64,000 bases of DNA from an uncultured Prevotellaceae bacterium (GTDB lineage: Bacteria > Bacteroidota > Bacteroidia > Bacteroidales > Bacteroidaceae), in contig CAMOUQ010000003.1 in the NCBI GenBank assembly GCA_946626595.1, forward strand, positions 1-64,000. The letters run 5' to 3'. Below are positions 23,849-33,595 of this stretch, in pieces. Within the stretch, counting starts at the first letter, position 1. The number at the start of each line of letters is the position of its first letter. The notes beneath the pieces are model-generated. The model ran no database searches. It was not told where the DNA came from and saw only the letters and a program-made list of their open reading frames with translations. A program made the translations under genes and the position numbers.

Positions 23849-26657
23849 ACAGCTGAGAATCGTCGTCCGCCGATGGGACGAACACCTGATATACGGCCAG
23901 GTCGATGCCTCGGAGGAGCTGACCATCGACTATTCGGCCTTCCCCGACCTGCAACAGCAACTCTACGTGGAAGCCATCCTGCAGCTGCTCGACGTCGAGA
24001 CCGCCCCCGACGGCGTGCTCCGCCCCATGCTCATCGTGCTCGACCCCGACTACCTCATCGACGTCACCACCATCTGCCAATGCGTGCGCCCCAGCGGCAA
24101 CACGCCCATGCACTATCTGCTCTCCAAGTTCCTGCCGCGCACCGAGTCGCTCGCCATCCAGTTGGGTAACGTGGCCAACCAGTTTCTCGACGACGCCGTC
24201 AACCGGCAGTCCGACTACCGCACCAGCATGCAGCACTCCTTTCGCGACTACGCCCTGCGCTACTGCACCCTCCAGGGCATCGACCACCGCTTCTTCGCGC
24301 AGTGCCAGAGCCAGCACGCCCACATCCAGCACACCGTCCTCCGGCAGTTTCCCCAGTATGGCATCCAGGGCGGACAGCTGGAGCCCTCCTTCGTCTGCAA
24401 CCTGCTCGGCATACAGGGACGTTTCGACCTCCTCGCCCCGCCCCACATCGTCGAACTGAAGAGCGGCAAGTGCGACGAGTACCACAACACCTACAAGTCG
24501 GAACATGCCTGGCAGATGGACCTCTATCGCGAAATCCTCCACTACAGCCTGGGCGTGCCGCGCCAGCAGGTGGCCACCCTGCTCTTCTACAGCCACTATC
24601 CGCGCCTCTACCCCATCCCCTTCAATGCCGCCGTCATCCGCGAGGCCGTGGCCCTGCGCAACGGCATCGTCCACATCGACCGCCAGTTGCGCACCCGGCC
24701 CATGGAGTTCCTCATGTCGCTCACCGAGGACGACTTCAATCCCCTCCGCCTCCGCAACAAGCTCTACGACAACTACCAGCGACCGCGCATCCTCCGGTTT
24801 CTCCACACCCTCCACGAGGCATCGCCCCTGGCCCTGCACTACTTCGCAACGATGACGGCCTTCGTGGCTCGCGAACAGCGCCTCGCCAAGGTGGGCACGG
24901 GCAACCCCGACACCGACCGCGGCTTTGCTCAGGCATGGCTCTTCGACACCGAGACGAAACGCCTCCAGGGCAACATCATCACCGACCTCCGCCTCACCCC
25001 CATCCTCGACCAACGCGGACTCGTCACACACCTCGAGGCCCAGGGCGAGGCCGACGGCACCAACTTCCGCGAGGGCGACGGCGTGGTGCTCTACGAACGC
25101 CTCAGCGATGCCGACCGCCTGACCAACCACCAGAGCGTGCGCTGCATCATCGAGCGCATCCTGCCCCACACACTCCGCCTGCGCCTGGCCTTCCCGCAGC
25201 ACGACATCTTCCACGCCCCCAGCTATGCCATCGAGCCCTCGCACAGCGACAGCCTCTTCGCCGTCCAGTATCGCGGCCTCTTCGCACTGCTCCTGTGCGA
25301 CCCGCGCCGCCGCGACCTTCTGCTTTCGCAGCGACGCCCCTCGCCCCAGTCCGACTACTACCTCCTTGTGGGCCCACCGGGAAGCGGCAAGACCAGCATC
25401 ACCCTCCGCCACATGGTAGAAGACTTCCTCGTCCGGCACCCCCATGAGAACCTCCTCCTCATGGCCTACACCAACCGGGCCGTCGACGAAATCTGTGCCA
25501 CACTCTCCCAGGTCGGCTGCACCTACGTGCGCCTGGGGCAAGAGGTATCGTGCGCCCCGCCCTATCGCCACCGGCTGCTGCACAACGCCATAGCCCACTG
25601 CACCAACCGCCAAGCCATACTGGACGAACTCGCCCCCATCCGCATCGTCTGCGGCACGGTGGCCAGCCTCTCCTCCGCGCCCGAACTGCTGCAGCTCAAG
25701 CCCCCACACACGGCCATCCTGGACGAGGCATCGCAGGTGCTGGAGCCTCAGCTCCTGCCCCTGCTCTGCCAGACCGACTGCCGACTGGTGATGATAGGCG
25801 ACCACAAGCAACTGCCCGCCGTCGTCCAGCAGGAGGCCGCAGAGAGCCAGGTCAGCGACCCGCTGCTCCAGGCGATGGGGCTCACCGACTGCCGCCAGTC
25901 GCTCTTCGAACGGCTCCATCGCCACGCCATCCGGCACGGCTACGACGACCTCCACGGACAACTCACCCGCCAAGGCCGCATGCACCAGGACATCTGCCGC
26001 TTCGTCAGCCATCGCTACTATGCCGACCACCTCGACGTCGTGCCCCTGCCCCACCAGACAGGCCCCTTGCAATGGCAAAACCAGGAGGGAGCCGCCCCCA
26101 CGTCCGAAACCAACTCCCCCGCATCCGAAGCCGCCGACCTTCGCCTCATCGACGAAGCCCTGCGCCATCGCATGTCAGCCATCGACGTAGAGGGCGAGGA
26201 CGGACCGAACCCAAAGGTAAACCAAGCCGAAGCTCGCATCGTGGCCCTGCTCGTACAGCGACTGCACCAGTTGCACCAGGCCAGCACCCTCCCCTGGCAA
26301 CCCACCACGTCGCTGGGCATCATCGTCCCCTTCCGCGGCCAGATAGCCGCCATCCGCCAGCAGATGCAGTCCCTGGGCATCCCCGATGCCGAGGACATCA
26401 CCATCGACACCGTGGAGCGCTACCAGGGCAGTCAGCGCGACGTCATCATCTTCTCCACCGTCGTCCGCACGCCGGGCCTGCTCAGCATCCTGTCGGCCCC
26501 CGTCGAGAGCGAAGGCCAACTCATCGACCGCAAGCTGAACGTGGCCATCACGCGAGCCCGCCACCAGTTCATCCTCGTCGGCCGTCTCCAGCTGCTCGCC
26601 CGCTCGGCCGACTACCGCAGCCTCATCCAGTACATCCGCCAGCCTGGTATCGGCTGA
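23841..26657 (+). CDS. Dna2-like helicase with RecB-type nuclease domain
   Basis: A 938 aa protein. The N-terminal part carries a PD-(D/E)xK-like nuclease core ('GRFDLLAPPHIVELKSGK', then 'HAWQMDLYREIL'). The C-terminal half is an SF1B (UPF1/Dna2-like) helicase with Walker A VGPPGSGKTS, 'YTNRAVDEI', Walker B AILDEASQVLEPQ, 'MIGDHKQLPAV', 'VERYQGSQRDVI' and 'LNVAITRARHQFILVG'. The order nuclease then helicase is that of Dna2. It would process DNA ends or flaps. The start ATG lies inside the stop region of the transglycosylase gene (8 bp overlap). It is the last gene before the CRISPR region and has host-like, GC-rich codon use. Confidence 0.87.
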   Translation: MTEQLRIVVRRWDEHLIYGQVDASEELTIDYSAFPDLQQQLYVEAILQLLDVETAPDGVLRPMLIVLDPDYLIDVTTICQCVRPSGNTPMHYLLSKFLPRTESLAIQLGNVANQFLDDAVNRQSDYRTSMQHSFRDYALRYCTLQGIDHRFFAQCQSQHAHIQHTVLRQFPQYGIQGGQLEPSFVCNLLGIQGRFDLLAPPHIVELKSGKCDEYHNTYKSEHAWQMDLYREILHYSLGVPRQQVATLLFYSHYPRLYPIPFNAAVIREAVALRNGIVHIDRQLRTRPMEFLMSLTEDDFNPLRLRNKLYDNYQRPRILRFLHTLHEASPLALHYFATMTAFVAREQRLAKVGTGNPDTDRGFAQAWLFDTETKRLQGNIITDLRLTPILDQRGLVTHLEAQGEADGTNFREGDGVVLYERLSDADRLTNHQSVRCIIERILPHTLRLRLAFPQHDIFHAPSYAIEPSHSDSLFAVQYRGLFALLLCDPRRRDLLLSQRRPSPQSDYYLLVGPPGSGKTSITLRHMVEDFLVRHPHENLLLMAYTNRAVDEICATLSQVGCTYVRLGQEVSCAPPYRHRLLHNAIAHCTNRQAILDELAPIRIVCGTVASLSSAPELLQLKPPHTAILDEASQVLEPQLLPLLCQTDCRLVMIGDHKQLPAVVQQEAAESQVSDPLLQAMGLTDCRQSLFERLHRHAIRHGYDDLHGQLTRQGRMHQDICRFVSHRYYADHLDVVPLPHQTGPLQWQNQEGAAPTSETNSPASEAADLRLIDEALRHRMSAIDVEGEDGPNPKVNQAEARIVALLVQRLHQLHQASTLPWQPTTSLGIIVPFRGQIAAIRQQMQSLGIPDAEDITIDTVERYQGSQRDVIIFSTVVRTPGLLSILSAPVESEGQLIDRKLNVAITRARHQFILVGRLQLLARSADYRSLIQYIRQPGIG

Positions 26658-26880
26658 GCCCGTCCTCAGCGCCAAGCGTGTACCAGAGTCTGAAACTTAC
26701 CCTCACTACCCTCACTCCCTCACGATGCCCCTGTTCATCGGTCATGTAGGCCGTGAGGGTAGAGTGAGGGCGTGAGGGCAAACTGCCCAAAACGGGGGAT
26801 TGAGACGAAATTTTCGAGCCAAAAATTGCGTCTGAATCCCCTTTCGGGTATACTGACGAACCGCAGAAGGCATACGGCAG

Positions 26881-26975
26881 ACGAAGCCGATGCAGCACGA
26901 AGCAGGATGCGATACAACACGAAGCAGGATCCGATACACCACGAAGCAGAAGCCGATGCAACGCGAGGCAGGACC
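26881..26975. repeat. 22 bp direct repeats (about 4 copies)
   Basis: Successive units begin at 26897, 26919, 26941 and 26963 with a period of exactly 22 bp; each starts ACGAAGCAG (last: GCGAGGCAG) and carries GATACA or GATGCA. A shorter 16 bp unit begins at 26881. Two helical turns of spacing would put each copy on the same face, as in iterons or regulator-binding arrays. Confidence 0.75.
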
Positions 26976-27019
26976 TTTGCCGACGTATTGCCCCGAGTTT
27001 TACCTAATATTACCAAACG

Positions 27020-27091
27020 GTTTACCTCGCCAGGTAAACGGATTTTCTCCTTAGGTAAACGAATTACCAGGCGAGGAAAAGGCTGGTAATT
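27020..27091. promoter_or_regulatory. Inverted-repeat cluster, candidate operator
   Basis: GTTTACC (27020-27026) faces GGTAAAC (27033-27039); another GGTAAAC is at 27054-27060. AATTACCAG (27062-27070) is complementary to CTGGTAATT (27083-27091) with 12 bp between. They lie about 220-290 bp upstream of the WYL gene. Confidence 0.5.
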
Positions 27092-27195
27092 CGCCTTAAC
27101 ACTATAATCATGAAATACGTCGAAATGGGCAGCAGGCTAAGCTCGTTTCCCTTCTTTCATGCCACCGATTAAGGGAGGAAACGAATAAAATGTGT

Positions 27196-27222
27196 CAGTT
27201 GTAGGTCAAAATACTACAACTG
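27196..27222. promoter_or_regulatory. Perfect 9 bp inverted repeat before the WYL gene
   Basis: CAGTTGTAG (27196-27204), 9 nt loop, CTACAACTG (27214-27222). A possible WYL-protein operator or RNA hairpin. The likely -7 box (TAACTTAG, 27269-27276, a weak match) follows 47 bp later. Confidence 0.5.
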
Positions 27223-27309
27223 CCAGGATTTTTCGTTCCCAAAGCTATTGCGATACATCGTTTTTTTGTAACTTAGCAGACAGAAAGACATAATTAACTA
27301 TCCAAAACC

Positions 27310-28197
27310 ATGAAGAACGAACTATCGATGGCACAACTGAAATTCGACGTATGGCTCATCGAGCAATTACAAAATATGCCCGCCCCAGGGTTGACACTCG
27401 AAGAACTGAAACAGCGGTGGGCGTCTGTACCGGGGCATGTGGGCGGACTATCCCGTGATAAACTCACCAAACACAGGCAGTACATCAGTAAGTTCCTTGG
27501 TGTAAACATCGAGGCAAGGGATCGCAAGCACTATCGCATCACAAATCCCGAGAAACTGCACCTTGCCTCTCTGGCCAACGACCTGCTGAAGAGCATACAG
27601 AACTATGCCTTCCTGCAGGAATACAAGGACCTGGGCGACCTCATACAGCCAGAACAAATAGAAAACGGGGCGCGCTACCTGCAACTGGTAGGCCAAGCCC
27701 TGCGCGATAAACGGAAGTTGCGCATTAGATATCAGAAATTCGCCGACACCGAGCCCTATGATGCCATCATACGCCCCTATTGCCTGAAGGCCCACCAAGG
27801 CCGTTGGTACATCCTTGCCTATAAGGAAGGCAGTACGCACAGCAACCCTTTGCAAACTTTCGCATTAGACGACAGAACGCAGGATCTTGCTATCACCTCT
27901 GAGACTTTTGTCCCCGACCCCGACATCGATGTCTCCACCTATTTCCGTGACTGTTTCGGCATTTGGCGCGATTTCGAGCATTATCCCGTCCGCGACATCA
28001 CCATCAGTTGTTCCCCTGGAGTGGCCCAATATTTGCGCACCCTGCCCCTTCACCACAGTCAAAAGGAATCTCCGTTCAGGGAAGGTGAAGAAGGATGGTA
28101 CAGCTTCCAATATCATATCTCGCCCACTCCCGATTTCATAGGCGAGCTTAGGAGATGGGGTAAAGATATCATAAGCAATGACGTGGACTTAAAATAA
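27310..28197 (+). CDS. WYL-domain transcriptional regulator next to cas9
   Basis: A 295 aa protein: an N-terminal winged-helix-like part ('LTLEELKQRWASVPGHV', 'DKLTKHRQYIS') and, from about residue 130, a WYL domain ('RKLRIRYQKFADTEPYDAIIRPYCLKAH' region with QGRWYILAYKE giving the W-Y-x-L signature), then a WCX-like C-terminal domain. WYL proteins often regulate defence loci through ligand sensing. It lies immediately before the tracrRNA and cas9, and inverted repeats lie in its upstream region, so control of the CRISPR locus or self-control is the natural inference. Base composition is intermediate between the host and cas9. Confidence 0.85.
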   Translation: MKNELSMAQLKFDVWLIEQLQNMPAPGLTLEELKQRWASVPGHVGGLSRDKLTKHRQYISKFLGVNIEARDRKHYRITNPEKLHLASLANDLLKSIQNYAFLQEYKDLGDLIQPEQIENGARYLQLVGQALRDKRKLRIRYQKFADTEPYDAIIRPYCLKAHQGRWYILAYKEGSTHSNPLQTFALDDRTQDLAITSETFVPDPDIDVSTYFRDCFGIWRDFEHYPVRDITISCSPGVAQYLRTLPLHHSQKESPFREGEEGWYSFQYHISPTPDFIGELRRWGKDIISNDVDLK

Positions 28198-28275
28198 AAA
28201 GGGCGAGTCGCCCCGCCCTGGATGTTTTCACAACGGAATAATCCTTATTGTGAATAGCTGATTAAATCAGTATCT
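28196..28275 (-). ncRNA. tracrRNA of the type II-C system
   Basis: On the minus strand an anti-repeat (GATACTGATTTAATCAGC and the following CTATTCACAA) closely complements the 5' part of the crRNA-sense repeat (GTTGTGAATAGCTGA...ATCGTATC). Next come the nexus-like AAGGATTATTCCG segment, GTTGTGAAAACATCC, and a GC-rich hairpin (AGGGCG / CGCCCT, 28201-28219) followed by a T-run that ends in the WYL stop region. This order is that of known type II-C tracrRNAs. Its own promoter lies at 28281-28312. The minus-strand orientation fixes the crRNA strand as minus. Confidence 0.88.
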
Positions 28276-28280
28276 GGGCA

Positions 28281-28312
28281 CAAAGGTAGGAAACAAATTT
28301 GAAACGAACAAA
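28281..28312 (-). promoter_or_regulatory. tracrRNA promoter
   Basis: Minus strand TTTG at 28312-28309, 20 nt, then TACCTTTG at 28288-28281, a full Bacteroidota promoter. It points away from cas9, whose own promoter is not obvious in 28261-28327. Confidence 0.8.
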
Positions 28313-28327
28313 TAAAAACTAAATAAA

Positions 28328-31300
28328 ATGAAGAAAATATTAGGACTTGACTTGGGAACCAACAGTATTGGTTGGGCGTTAGTACAAGTAGATGAGAATG
28401 GAAATCCCTTTGAGATTGAAGGTATGGGAAGTCGTATCATTCCCATGGGGCGAGACATTATTGACTACGAAAAGGGGACTACCATCACAAAAAATGCAGA
28501 CAGAAGAGTCAAACGTTCCGCACGTCGAATGGGTAAACGCTATAAGATAAGGCGGAATAAACTTTTATACATACTTGCCAAATTGAATATGCTCCCCGAA
28601 CAAATCCAGTTCAAAACAGATTTCCCAGAAGCAATAAAAATTCAGGATTTAGAATTATTGCCTATAAGGAAAGGTAGTATGCAGTTAGATTCTCTAGCCC
28701 ATTATGAGTTGAGAGAAAAAGCACTTCATGAAAGAATTGAATTAAAAGAACTGGGTAGAATCCTCTACCAATACAATAAATTGCGAGGCTATTCTGGTGG
28801 CGGTGAAGATGATGATGCAAAGAATGAGAAATCCGATGATGAAGAAAACAAAAAATATGAAGTACGCATCCAGAAGTTTACAATAAAAGATGTTGTTAAG
28901 TCCGATTTAACTTTCACCGCTAAAAGCGGAAAAGATAAAGGCAGCAAATTGCCTATTTATAACGTAATTGTCCTTGATGAAGACACAGAAATCGAAGGTA
29001 CGACCAAACTTCAAAATTTACATGAAAAAGTCGGAAGCGACGTTGACTTAGAAATAAGGATTAAAAGAAATAAGAAGGGGGAGAGTATTTCATTTGCCTT
29101 ACCCCAGAAAACGAACTGGAGGAAACAAATGGAGGAAACAGAACTTCTTTTGAAGGAGAAGAACTATTTCCCTTGCCAACTCTTTGCTGAAGATTTAAGA
29201 AAAAACAAATGGACTAGAATTCGCAATAGAGTAATCTTGCGTCAGCAATACAAGGATGAGTTTGATGCAGTATGGGGCGAACAATCCAAGTATTACCCAA
29301 TTCTCAATAATTGCCCTGCAGATACATTAAATGAAATCGTTCATTATCTTTTTCCCGGCCCAAGTGAATCTCAAAAACAATTAAGAGACACAGGTCTTAA
29401 AAATGGTTTGAAGTATATTATCAAAGAACAAATTATATACTATCAAAGACCTCTAAAATCTCAAGAAGACCTTATAGGGGAATGCCAATTTGAGAAGGGC
29501 GAGAAAGTAATTCCTGTATCTCATCCTATTTATCAAGAGTTCAGATGCTGGGACCAGATAAACCGTCTATTCATACGCAGCAAACAACAAGTATGGGATG
29601 AGAAAAAGAAAAAGTCCGTCTTACGGTATCAAAACAGATATTTGACAGACGAGCAAAAACTTTCTATATACAGTAGGCTGCAAAATCAAAAGCAATTAGG
29701 ATTCAGTGAGGTGGCTAAAATAGTTAACCTCGCAAATGACAAATCGGAATACCTAAATGGTTTGCACGCAAAAGTAAAGCTCGTCGGTTGTGATACACAG
29801 ATTGCTCTTAAGAAAATCCTCAATGGTGTTTGCGAATTGTCAGAATCGCTTATAGAAAAATTATGGGAAGCCATCTTCTACAACATGCATGAAGGAAGTG
29901 AATATGATGAATCCAGCAAACGAGTTCAGTCCATTATTGATGTTCTACCTAAAGAAATTGACACTAAAGTGAGAACCGCACTTGCTTTAGAATTTGCCCA
30001 AAAGATTAAATACACAAGAAAATATGGTAGCCTTTCAAAAAAGGCGATAGAGAATATTCTCCCTATCATGCGACCGAATCCACTTAACATTCCCGAGAAA
30101 GTCAAAAAAAATTTCGAGGATATTAAATGGTTAATAGAAACTGGAGAAATTCTTGATAGTTCTTCGGTTCAGGAATATGTCGTAGATTTCGTAAAAGACA
30201 ATCCAAATGCCTTGGAACATGGAGGTATAATGTATGCTTTTGCATCTTCATTAGTATACGGAAGGCATACAAAGGAAAGCATCAAACCACAAATTAACGA
30301 TTATCATGATATCTTATATATTAAACGGAACTTAAGAAATCCCATCGTTGAACAACTTGCTAATGAAACTATGCAAGTCATAAAATCGTTATGGAAACAA
30401 TACCATCTTAATTCAAATGAATTGGAAATAAGAGTTGAGTTAGCAAGAGATTTAAAAAACAGCACAAAAGAAAGAGAAAAAATCTTTAAGGGGCAAACAG
30501 ATAATCAGCGCGTTAATGATTACATTAAGAAAAAACTCATTGAACTAAAACAGGAAGTTAACGACAGAAATATAGAATTATACAAAATCTGGAGTAAGCA
30601 GGAGTATGCATACGACGAGAATGGTATGCCATTGTCTCGTCCCAAATATAAAGATGCTGGTTCTCCCACAGCAGAAGAGATAGTAAAAATGAGATTGTGG
30701 GAAGAACAACACTACATATCTCCTTACACGCTAACTCCAATACCACTGTCAAAATTATTTTCTCCGGAAAGGCTATATGATATAGATCACATCATTCCTA
30801 AATCTCGCTTTTTTGACGATTCTTTAAGTAATAAAGTCATATGCGAATCCTATATCAATGAAGAGAAGGATAATCGAACTGCATGGGAATATATAACTCA
30901 ACAAAATTCAAAATACAACATACTGAGGCCCGAGGAATACCTTGACCACATTAATAAAGTATTCTATGGGCAAAAGAAAAAGAACCTTTTAGCAGAAAAG
31001 ATACCTTCAAATCCTGTTTCCAGGCAACTCAAGGATACACAGTACATATCCGTTGCAGTAAAAGACGAACTGGCCAAAATAGTCGGGAGCGACCACGTTA
31101 AGACAACTACAGGTGGAGTTACCGACTATCTAAGGAGCCTGTGGGGATTAAAGAAATTGTTCATGGAGCTTACAGAAAGGCGTTTCAAACAGATGGAATT
31201 ATGGGATTCTAAGGAAGAGGGTTCTCACGAAGAACCATGGATTAAGAAATATTTTGACGAAACTACACAGAAGAACGTGTATGAGATAAAAGGTTGGAGT

Positions 31301-32656
31301 AAACGCTATGACCATAGACATCATGCGGTTGATGCCCTTGTTGTTGCGCTGAGCAATGATAAAATCATAAAGCGCTTGAATGACCTAAACAAATATTTCC
31401 AAGACGAATTGGAAAAGCATAAAGAGGCAATTCCAACGGATGGAGATGATTCTATTGAGGAGGCTTTCTTTAAACTTTCGAAAGAAAAGCGAGACAAGAT
31501 AATGCAAGAGATTGAAAGTTCACGGAAGTTCAAAGCCCCCTTTGAAAATTTGGTCGTAGACGCAAAACGTTTTTTAGAGTCTATGATAGTCTCACATAAA
31601 CCCAAAGATAAATTAGCTATAAAAGAAGACTCTAATGGTAATAAACAAATAAAAATACGCGCAGCTCTACATCAAGAAACATACTATGGAAAGACTAATG
31701 GAAGAGATACGAAATCAATAGCCATATCTGCTCTAAAAGCAAAAGACATACCACAAATAATTGACATAGTATTACGTCAAGAAATAGATACGCACCGCAA
31801 GAAATATGATACAATGAAAGAAGCTTTTACGGGAGAAGGACTAATTGCATTTAATGAATCCAGATTCCAAACAAAGAACAAATCTGCGCTTAAGCCACCT
31901 GTATATAAGGTGAAATTGTGGTATAGCAACAAAGATAAAGAAACGGGGAACCTTCTACCCCTATATGGTGAAAAAGAAAAAAAGACAGTTCTGACAGGCG
32001 ACAACTATATGTTTGTTGTTATGGAAGGGTGTGGACATAGAATCTTTGATATTGCATCGCTATATGATTCTGTAGCATTAGCTAAAGATTATCTTAAACT
32101 AGGAGAATCCAATATTGAGTCCATAAAGCAAAATATATGTAACGACATCCGCATCGGCAACAAAAACAAAGATAAAGCAGAAAAAGTACTTTTTTATCTT
32201 CAGCAAAACGATTTGGTATACATGCCAGAAGAAGATGATGAAATCCTCAGCTATAACGTAACAGAGCTGAAAGAATGGTTGGCAGAAAGCAATAATAAAA
32301 TAGATTTTGCAAAAAGATTATATAAGGTAGTAAAATTTACAGGAAAAGACTGTTATTTCATTCCTAACAACTTTGCAAAAGAAATATGCATGCCTAAGAA
32401 TTTAACTGACGAAGAAAGGACGTCGCTGAAAAATCAATACAAAGATAAGACTATCCCTAAAAAAGAACTGAATTATATTGAATTCGGTACATATTCCAAT
32501 TGTTCGCCATTGGAAATGAATGAATTCTTTACTCAATTAATGAAAGAAGGAAAGAAGTATAGAGGGCAAAAGCCAAGAAAAATACAAGACTATTGCATTA
32601 AAATAAAAACCGACTGGTTAGGCAATATTATTGAGTTCAATGGAATGAAAATATAA
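28328..32656 (+). CDS. cas9: CRISPR-associated endonuclease Cas9 (type II-C)
   Basis: A 1442 aa RNA-guided DNA endonuclease. RuvC-I: LGLDLGTNSIGW with D8. Arginine-rich bridge helix: RRVKRSARRMGKRYKIRR. RuvC-II: IRVELARDLK with E704. HNH: YDIDHIIPKSRFFDDSL with D820/H821. RuvC-III: YDHRHHAVDALVVAL with H999 and D1002. All catalytic residues are present, so both nickase activities should be intact. The C-terminal 400 residues would hold the PAM-interacting domain. The operon is cas9-cas1-cas2 without csn2 or cas4, that is, type II-C. It is markedly AT-rich (roughly 37% GC by eye) against neighbours near 57%, a sign of horizontal transfer. Confidence 0.98.
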   Translation: MKKILGLDLGTNSIGWALVQVDENGNPFEIEGMGSRIIPMGRDIIDYEKGTTITKNADRRVKRSARRMGKRYKIRRNKLLYILAKLNMLPEQIQFKTDFPEAIKIQDLELLPIRKGSMQLDSLAHYELREKALHERIELKELGRILYQYNKLRGYSGGGEDDDAKNEKSDDEENKKYEVRIQKFTIKDVVKSDLTFTAKSGKDKGSKLPIYNVIVLDEDTEIEGTTKLQNLHEKVGSDVDLEIRIKRNKKGESISFALPQKTNWRKQMEETELLLKEKNYFPCQLFAEDLRKNKWTRIRNRVILRQQYKDEFDAVWGEQSKYYPILNNCPADTLNEIVHYLFPGPSESQKQLRDTGLKNGLKYIIKEQIIYYQRPLKSQEDLIGECQFEKGEKVIPVSHPIYQEFRCWDQINRLFIRSKQQVWDEKKKKSVLRYQNRYLTDEQKLSIYSRLQNQKQLGFSEVAKIVNLANDKSEYLNGLHAKVKLVGCDTQIALKKILNGVCELSESLIEKLWEAIFYNMHEGSEYDESSKRVQSIIDVLPKEIDTKVRTALALEFAQKIKYTRKYGSLSKKAIENILPIMRPNPLNIPEKVKKNFEDIKWLIETGEILDSSSVQEYVVDFVKDNPNALEHGGIMYAFASSLVYGRHTKESIKPQINDYHDILYIKRNLRNPIVEQLANETMQVIKSLWKQYHLNSNELEIRVELARDLKNSTKEREKIFKGQTDNQRVNDYIKKKLIELKQEVNDRNIELYKIWSKQEYAYDENGMPLSRPKYKDAGSPTAEEIVKMRLWEEQHYISPYTLTPIPLSKLFSPERLYDIDHIIPKSRFFDDSLSNKVICESYINEEKDNRTAWEYITQQNSKYNILRPEEYLDHINKVFYGQKKKNLLAEKIPSNPVSRQLKDTQYISVAVKDELAKIVGSDHVKTTTGGVTDYLRSLWGLKKLFMELTERRFKQMELWDSKEEGSHEEPWIKKYFDETTQKNVYEIKGWSKRYDHRHHAVDALVVALSNDKIIKRLNDLNKYFQDELEKHKEAIPTDGDDSIEEAFFKLSKEKRDKIMQEIESSRKFKAPFENLVVDAKRFLESMIVSHKPKDKLAIKEDSNGNKQIKIRAALHQETYYGKTNGRDTKSIAISALKAKDIPQIIDIVLRQEIDTHRKKYDTMKEAFTGEGLIAFNESRFQTKNKSALKPPVYKVKLWYSNKDKETGNLLPLYGEKEKKTVLTGDNYMFVVMEGCGHRIFDIASLYDSVALAKDYLKLGESNIESIKQNICNDIRIGNKNKDKAEKVLFYLQQNDLVYMPEEDDEILSYNVTELKEWLAESNNKIDFAKRLYKVVKFTGKDCYFIPNNFAKEICMPKNLTDEERTSLKNQYKDKTIPKKELNYIEFGTYSNCSPLEMNEFFTQLMKEGKKYRGQKPRKIQDYCIKIKTDWLGNIIEFNGMKI

Positions 32657-32659
32657 TCT

Positions 32660-33595
32660 ATGATTAAGAAGACACTATGCTTCTCCAATCCTGCCTACCT
32701 CAGTCTTCGCAATGGGCAGCTACTCATCCAAATCCCAAATGTTGAGAAGAACGACAAGCTGACGGAGAAAGAAAAAAAGGTGACGGAACGCAGCATCCCC
32801 ATCGAGGACATCGGTGTGGTGGTGCTCGACAACAAACAGATTACTATCACCACAGGCGTGATGGAAGCCCTGCTGGAGAACAACGCTGCCGTCATCACAT
32901 GCGACAGCCGGAGCATGCCCACAGGCCTGATGTTGCCACTCTCCGGAAACACACTGCAGAGCGAACGTTTCCGCGACCAGATAGTTGCCTCACTGCCCCT
33001 GCGCAAACAGCTGTGGCAACAGACGGTTAGGCAGAAGATTGCCAATCAGGAAGCCGTACTACGGAAATATACCGAAACAGAGACACGCTGTATGAGGGTG
33101 TGGGCAGACGAGGTACGAAGCGGCGACACTGACAATCATGAGGCACGGGCAGCGGCATACTACTGGAAAAACCTGTTTCCCGACATTCCGAACTTCGTGC
33201 GAGGACGCGAAGAAGCACCTCCCAACAATCTTCTGAACTACGGCTATGCCATACTACGAGCCGTCGTCGCACGGTCGCTGGTGGGCAGTGGGTTGCTCCC
33301 CACATTGGGCATTCATCACCACAACCGTTACAATGCCTATTGTCTGGCAGACGACATCATGGAACCCTATCGGCCATACGTGGATGAACTGGTGGTGAAG
33401 ATTATCCGACAAAACTATAACTATACAGAGTTGACCAAGGAACTGAAAACCCAACTTCTCTCCATTCCTGTCCTGGACGTAACCATTGACGGCAAGCGTA
33501 GCCCCCTGATGATAGCAGCATCGCAAACCACAGCCTCACTGGCAAAATGCTTCAGAGGAGAGATGCGAACTCTTGCCTACCCTGCCCTGCAATGA
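32660..33595 (+). CDS. cas1: CRISPR-associated integrase Cas1
   Basis: A 311 aa Cas1 that integrates new spacers with Cas2. Active-site positions are visible: E161 in [11 protein letters not shown], the histidines 219-221 in [12 protein letters not shown], and E235/D242 in 'MEPYRPYVD'. It starts 3 bp after the cas9 stop and overlaps cas2 by 4 bp. Its GC content is much higher than that of cas9, so the two genes have different base composition although in one operon. Confidence 0.97.
   Translation: MIKKTLCFSNPAYLSLRNGQLLIQIPNVEKNDKLTEKEKKVTERSIPIEDIGVVVLDNKQITITTGVMEALLENNAAVITCDSRSMPTGLMLPLSGNTLQSERFRDQIVASLPLRKQLWQQTVRQKIANQEAVLRKYTETETRCMRVWADEVRSGDTDNHEARAAAYYWKNLFPDIPNFVRGREEAPPNNLLNYGYAILRAVVARSLVGSGLLPTLGIHHHNRYNAYCLADDIMEPYRPYVDELVVKIIRQNYNYTELTKELKTQLLSIPVLDVTIDGKRSPLMIAASQTTASLAKCFRGEMRTLAYPALQ

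Larger units (their letters stand above)
26658..27268. other. Gene-free, repeat-rich region upstream of the WYL-cas locus
   Basis: About 610 bp with no credible gene. It holds GTGAGGG-rich inverted motifs (26697-26780), a run of 22 bp direct repeats (26881-26975), an inverted-repeat cluster with GGTAAAC and AATTACCAG arms (27020-27091) and a 9 bp perfect inverted repeat (27196-27222). Frames that cross it have compositional features of non-coding DNA. Confidence 0.7.

Noticed and set aside
23766-26168. 800-codon open frame on the minus strand opposite the Dna2-like gene
   Set aside because: It lies antisense to clear helicase motifs; its composition (V/A/G/E/D-rich) is a by-product of high GC and codon bias.
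26772-27089. 105-codon ORF in the repeat region before the WYL gene
   Set aside because: It mostly encodes the 22 bp repeats and inverted repeats; no homology signal or ribosome-binding site.
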